Shown piece by piece: positions 5,477 through 6,019 of a stretch of 6,019 nucleotides of DNA. The stretch lies in contig NZ_CALACG010000245.1 of assembly GCF_937890585.1 (NCBI RefSeq), positions 1 to 6,019 on the forward strand. The letters are read 5' to 3'. This stretch comes from an uncultured Campylobacter sp. Lineage in GTDB: Bacteria > Campylobacterota > Campylobacteria > Campylobacterales > Campylobacteraceae. Numbering within the stretch: position 1 is the stretch's first letter; every line of letters starts with the position of its first letter. The notes beneath the pieces were generated by a model that worked only from the letters and a program-made list of their open reading frames with translations, was not told where the DNA came from and searched no databases. Position numbers and translations under genes: made by a program.

Positions 5477-5590
5477 TATCGTGAGATGGGTTTAAAGGCT
5501 TTACTCCCCTTGGGGTCGCAACTGCAAGCAGAAGCGACGTAAAAATTTAGCAAAGATAAGACATTTTAGTCTATCGAGCTAAATTTTTAC
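5477..5590 (+). ncRNA. Candidate small RNA made of abutting hairpins
   Basis: Seven bases after a TATAAG box (5465-5470) a transcript could start that would fold into two back-to-back hairpins. The first pairs GTCGC (5515-5519) with GCGAC (5534-5538), with a symmetric AA/AA internal loop and CTG-CAAG-CAG at the tip. The second pairs GTAAAAATTTAGC (5539-5551) with GCTAAATTTTTAC (5578-5590) and has a 7-bp inner stem (5555-5562 with 5569-5575, one bulged A). The second could be the terminator. Strand and existence of the transcript are inferred; it may instead be a dispersed repeat or a minus-strand 3' structure. Confidence 0.3.
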
Positions 5591-5600
5591 TAGCTCCGTT

Positions 5601-5625
5601 AAAAACGCTCGCGAGACGAGCCGTT
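5601..5625 (-). terminator. Intrinsic terminator of leuC
   Basis: Read on the minus strand, AACG-G-CTCG pairs with CGAGCGTT around the loop TCTCG, with one bulged G, and TTTTT runs from the foot of the stem. It starts five bases after the leuC stop. This is a classical Rho-independent terminator and the clearest one in the window. Confidence 0.8.
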
Positions 5626-5630
5626 AAATT

Positions 5631-6019
5631 CTAAAGATCGCGCGGATCAGCGATTTTACCTGCTATCGCTGAAGCCGCCACAACAGCCGAGTTAGCCAGA
5701 TAAATTTCACTCGTCCTATCGCCCATACGACCGACGAAATTTCTATTTGTCGTTGAGATACAGCGCTCATTTGCGCCCAAAATGCCCATATATCCGCCAA
5801 GGCAAGCGCCACAAGTTGGGTTGCTCACAACCGCTCCTGCTTCTATGAAAATGTCGATTAGCCCCTCTTTTTCAGCAGCTCTTGCGATCTTTTGCGTCGC
5901 TGGAGTGATGATGAGCCTTGTTTTGCGGGCTACTTTTTTGCCTTTTAGGATCTGCGCTGCTATGCGAAGGTCGCTTAGACGGCCATTTGTGCATGAGCCG
6001 ATAAATGCCTGATCAATAG
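5631..6019 (-). CDS. leuC: 3-isopropylmalate dehydratase large subunit, LeuC/HacA type (partial, C-terminal part)
   Basis: LeuC with LeuD isomerises 2- to 3-isopropylmalate in leucine synthesis, in the cytoplasm. The minus-strand frame is open from the right edge to TAG at 5631-5633 and gives 128 residues. FIGSCTNGR (visible residues 5-13, Cys9) and TCGACLGG (Cys69 and Cys72) supply the three cysteine ligands of the aconitase-type [4Fe-4S] cluster. [12 protein letters not shown] (88-99) and [17 protein letters not shown] (106-122) are typical C-terminal blocks. The wording is closest to the shorter archaeal-like LeuC/HacA branch of about 420 residues, so a homoaconitase-like activity cannot be excluded; leucine synthesis is the likelier role in this lineage. 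The N-terminal two thirds and the start lie outside the window. Any leuD would normally be downstream, but here a terminator follows instead, so the small subunit must lie upstream or elsewhere. Confidence 0.9.
   Translation of the reverse strand, partial: IDQAFIGSCTNGRLSDLRIAAQILKGKKVARKTRLIITPATQKIARAAEKEGLIDIFIEAGAVVSNPTCGACLGGYMGILGANERCISTTNRNFVGRMGDRTSEIYLANSAVVAASAIAGKIADPRDL

Larger units (their letters stand above)
5294..5630. other. Intergenic region of 337 bases rich in inverted repeats
   Basis: This gap between convergent SemiSWEET and leuC holds no convincing protein gene. From left to right it contains a 30-base perfect palindrome (5326-5355), an AT-rich stretch (5356-5464) in which I see nothing, a TATAAG box (5465-5470), a CCCC-TT-GGGG element (5506-5515), two abutting hairpins (5515-5538 and 5539-5590), and the leuC terminator (5601-5625, minus strand). 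This is more structure than two terminators require. Confidence 0.6.

Noticed and set aside
5486..5542. An 18-codon ORF (ATG at 5486) over the CCCC-TT-GGGG and GTCGC hairpin region
   Set aside because: The only upstream signal is a weak GTGAG, the frame is very short, and the stretch is better explained by RNA or DNA structure. Kept in mind only as a possible leader peptide.
5826..5828. GTG as a start for a 65-residue minus-strand protein
   Set aside because: The frame continues without a stop to the right edge, and the upstream residues contain the conserved GSCTNG motif of LeuC, so this GTG is an internal valine.
1..6019. CRISPR arrays, tRNA or rRNA genes, IS elements, prophage or toxin-antitoxin genes
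   Set aside because: I saw no regularly spaced repeats, no cloverleaf or rRNA sequence, and no transposase, integrase or toxin-like product on either strand.

Overview
The window looks like chromosomal DNA of a Campylobacter, probably of the C. concisus group. The assignment rests on AT-rich DNA with GC-rich accents, short epsilonproteobacterial-type BioB, AAGGA-like ribosome binding sites and TATAAT -10 boxes with no clear -35. The species is inferred and was not searched. Gene content is mostly housekeeping; I see no phage, IS element, CRISPR array, tRNA or rRNA.

Layout from left to right: (1) the last 38 codons of a plus-strand gene ending in an RCK_C/TrkA_C-like domain (1-119); (2) an AT-rich gap with a promoter at its right end; (3) bioB (biotin synthase) overlapping by one base with crcB/fluC (fluoride channel), plus strand; (4) a convergent minus-strand gene for a small exported protein of unknown function (1715-2197); (5) a divergent plus-strand pair, a TTG-started CPA2-type cation:proton antiporter and gltA (citrate synthase), two bases apart; (6) a 279-base gap holding the gltA terminator, a possible H-type pseudoknot and a second terminator-like hairpin; (7) a SemiSWEET sugar transporter of 85 residues; (8) a 337-base gap rich in inverted repeats; (9) the C-terminal 128 codons of a minus-strand LeuC/HacA-type isopropylmalate dehydratase large subunit running off the right edge.

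Functionally the genes cover central carbon entry (gltA), leucine synthesis (leuC), the last step of biotin synthesis (bioB) and ion or solute handling (RCK_C protein, CrcB, CPA2 antiporter, SemiSWEET). From memory, bioB, a transporter and gltA also lie close together in C. jejuni, so the core looks ancestral.

The points most worth a second look are in the non-coding DNA and in sequence composition: a more than tenfold excess of AAATTT, which fits the RAATTY methylation motif; the pseudoknot-like element after gltA; two abutting hairpins at 5515-5590 that may be a small RNA or a dispersed element; and tandem TATAAT boxes inside the antiporter gene just before gltA. Among proteins, BioB has Met where the E. 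coli enzyme has its unusual arginine cluster ligand, and a SemiSWEET sits in a lineage that mostly does not use sugars.
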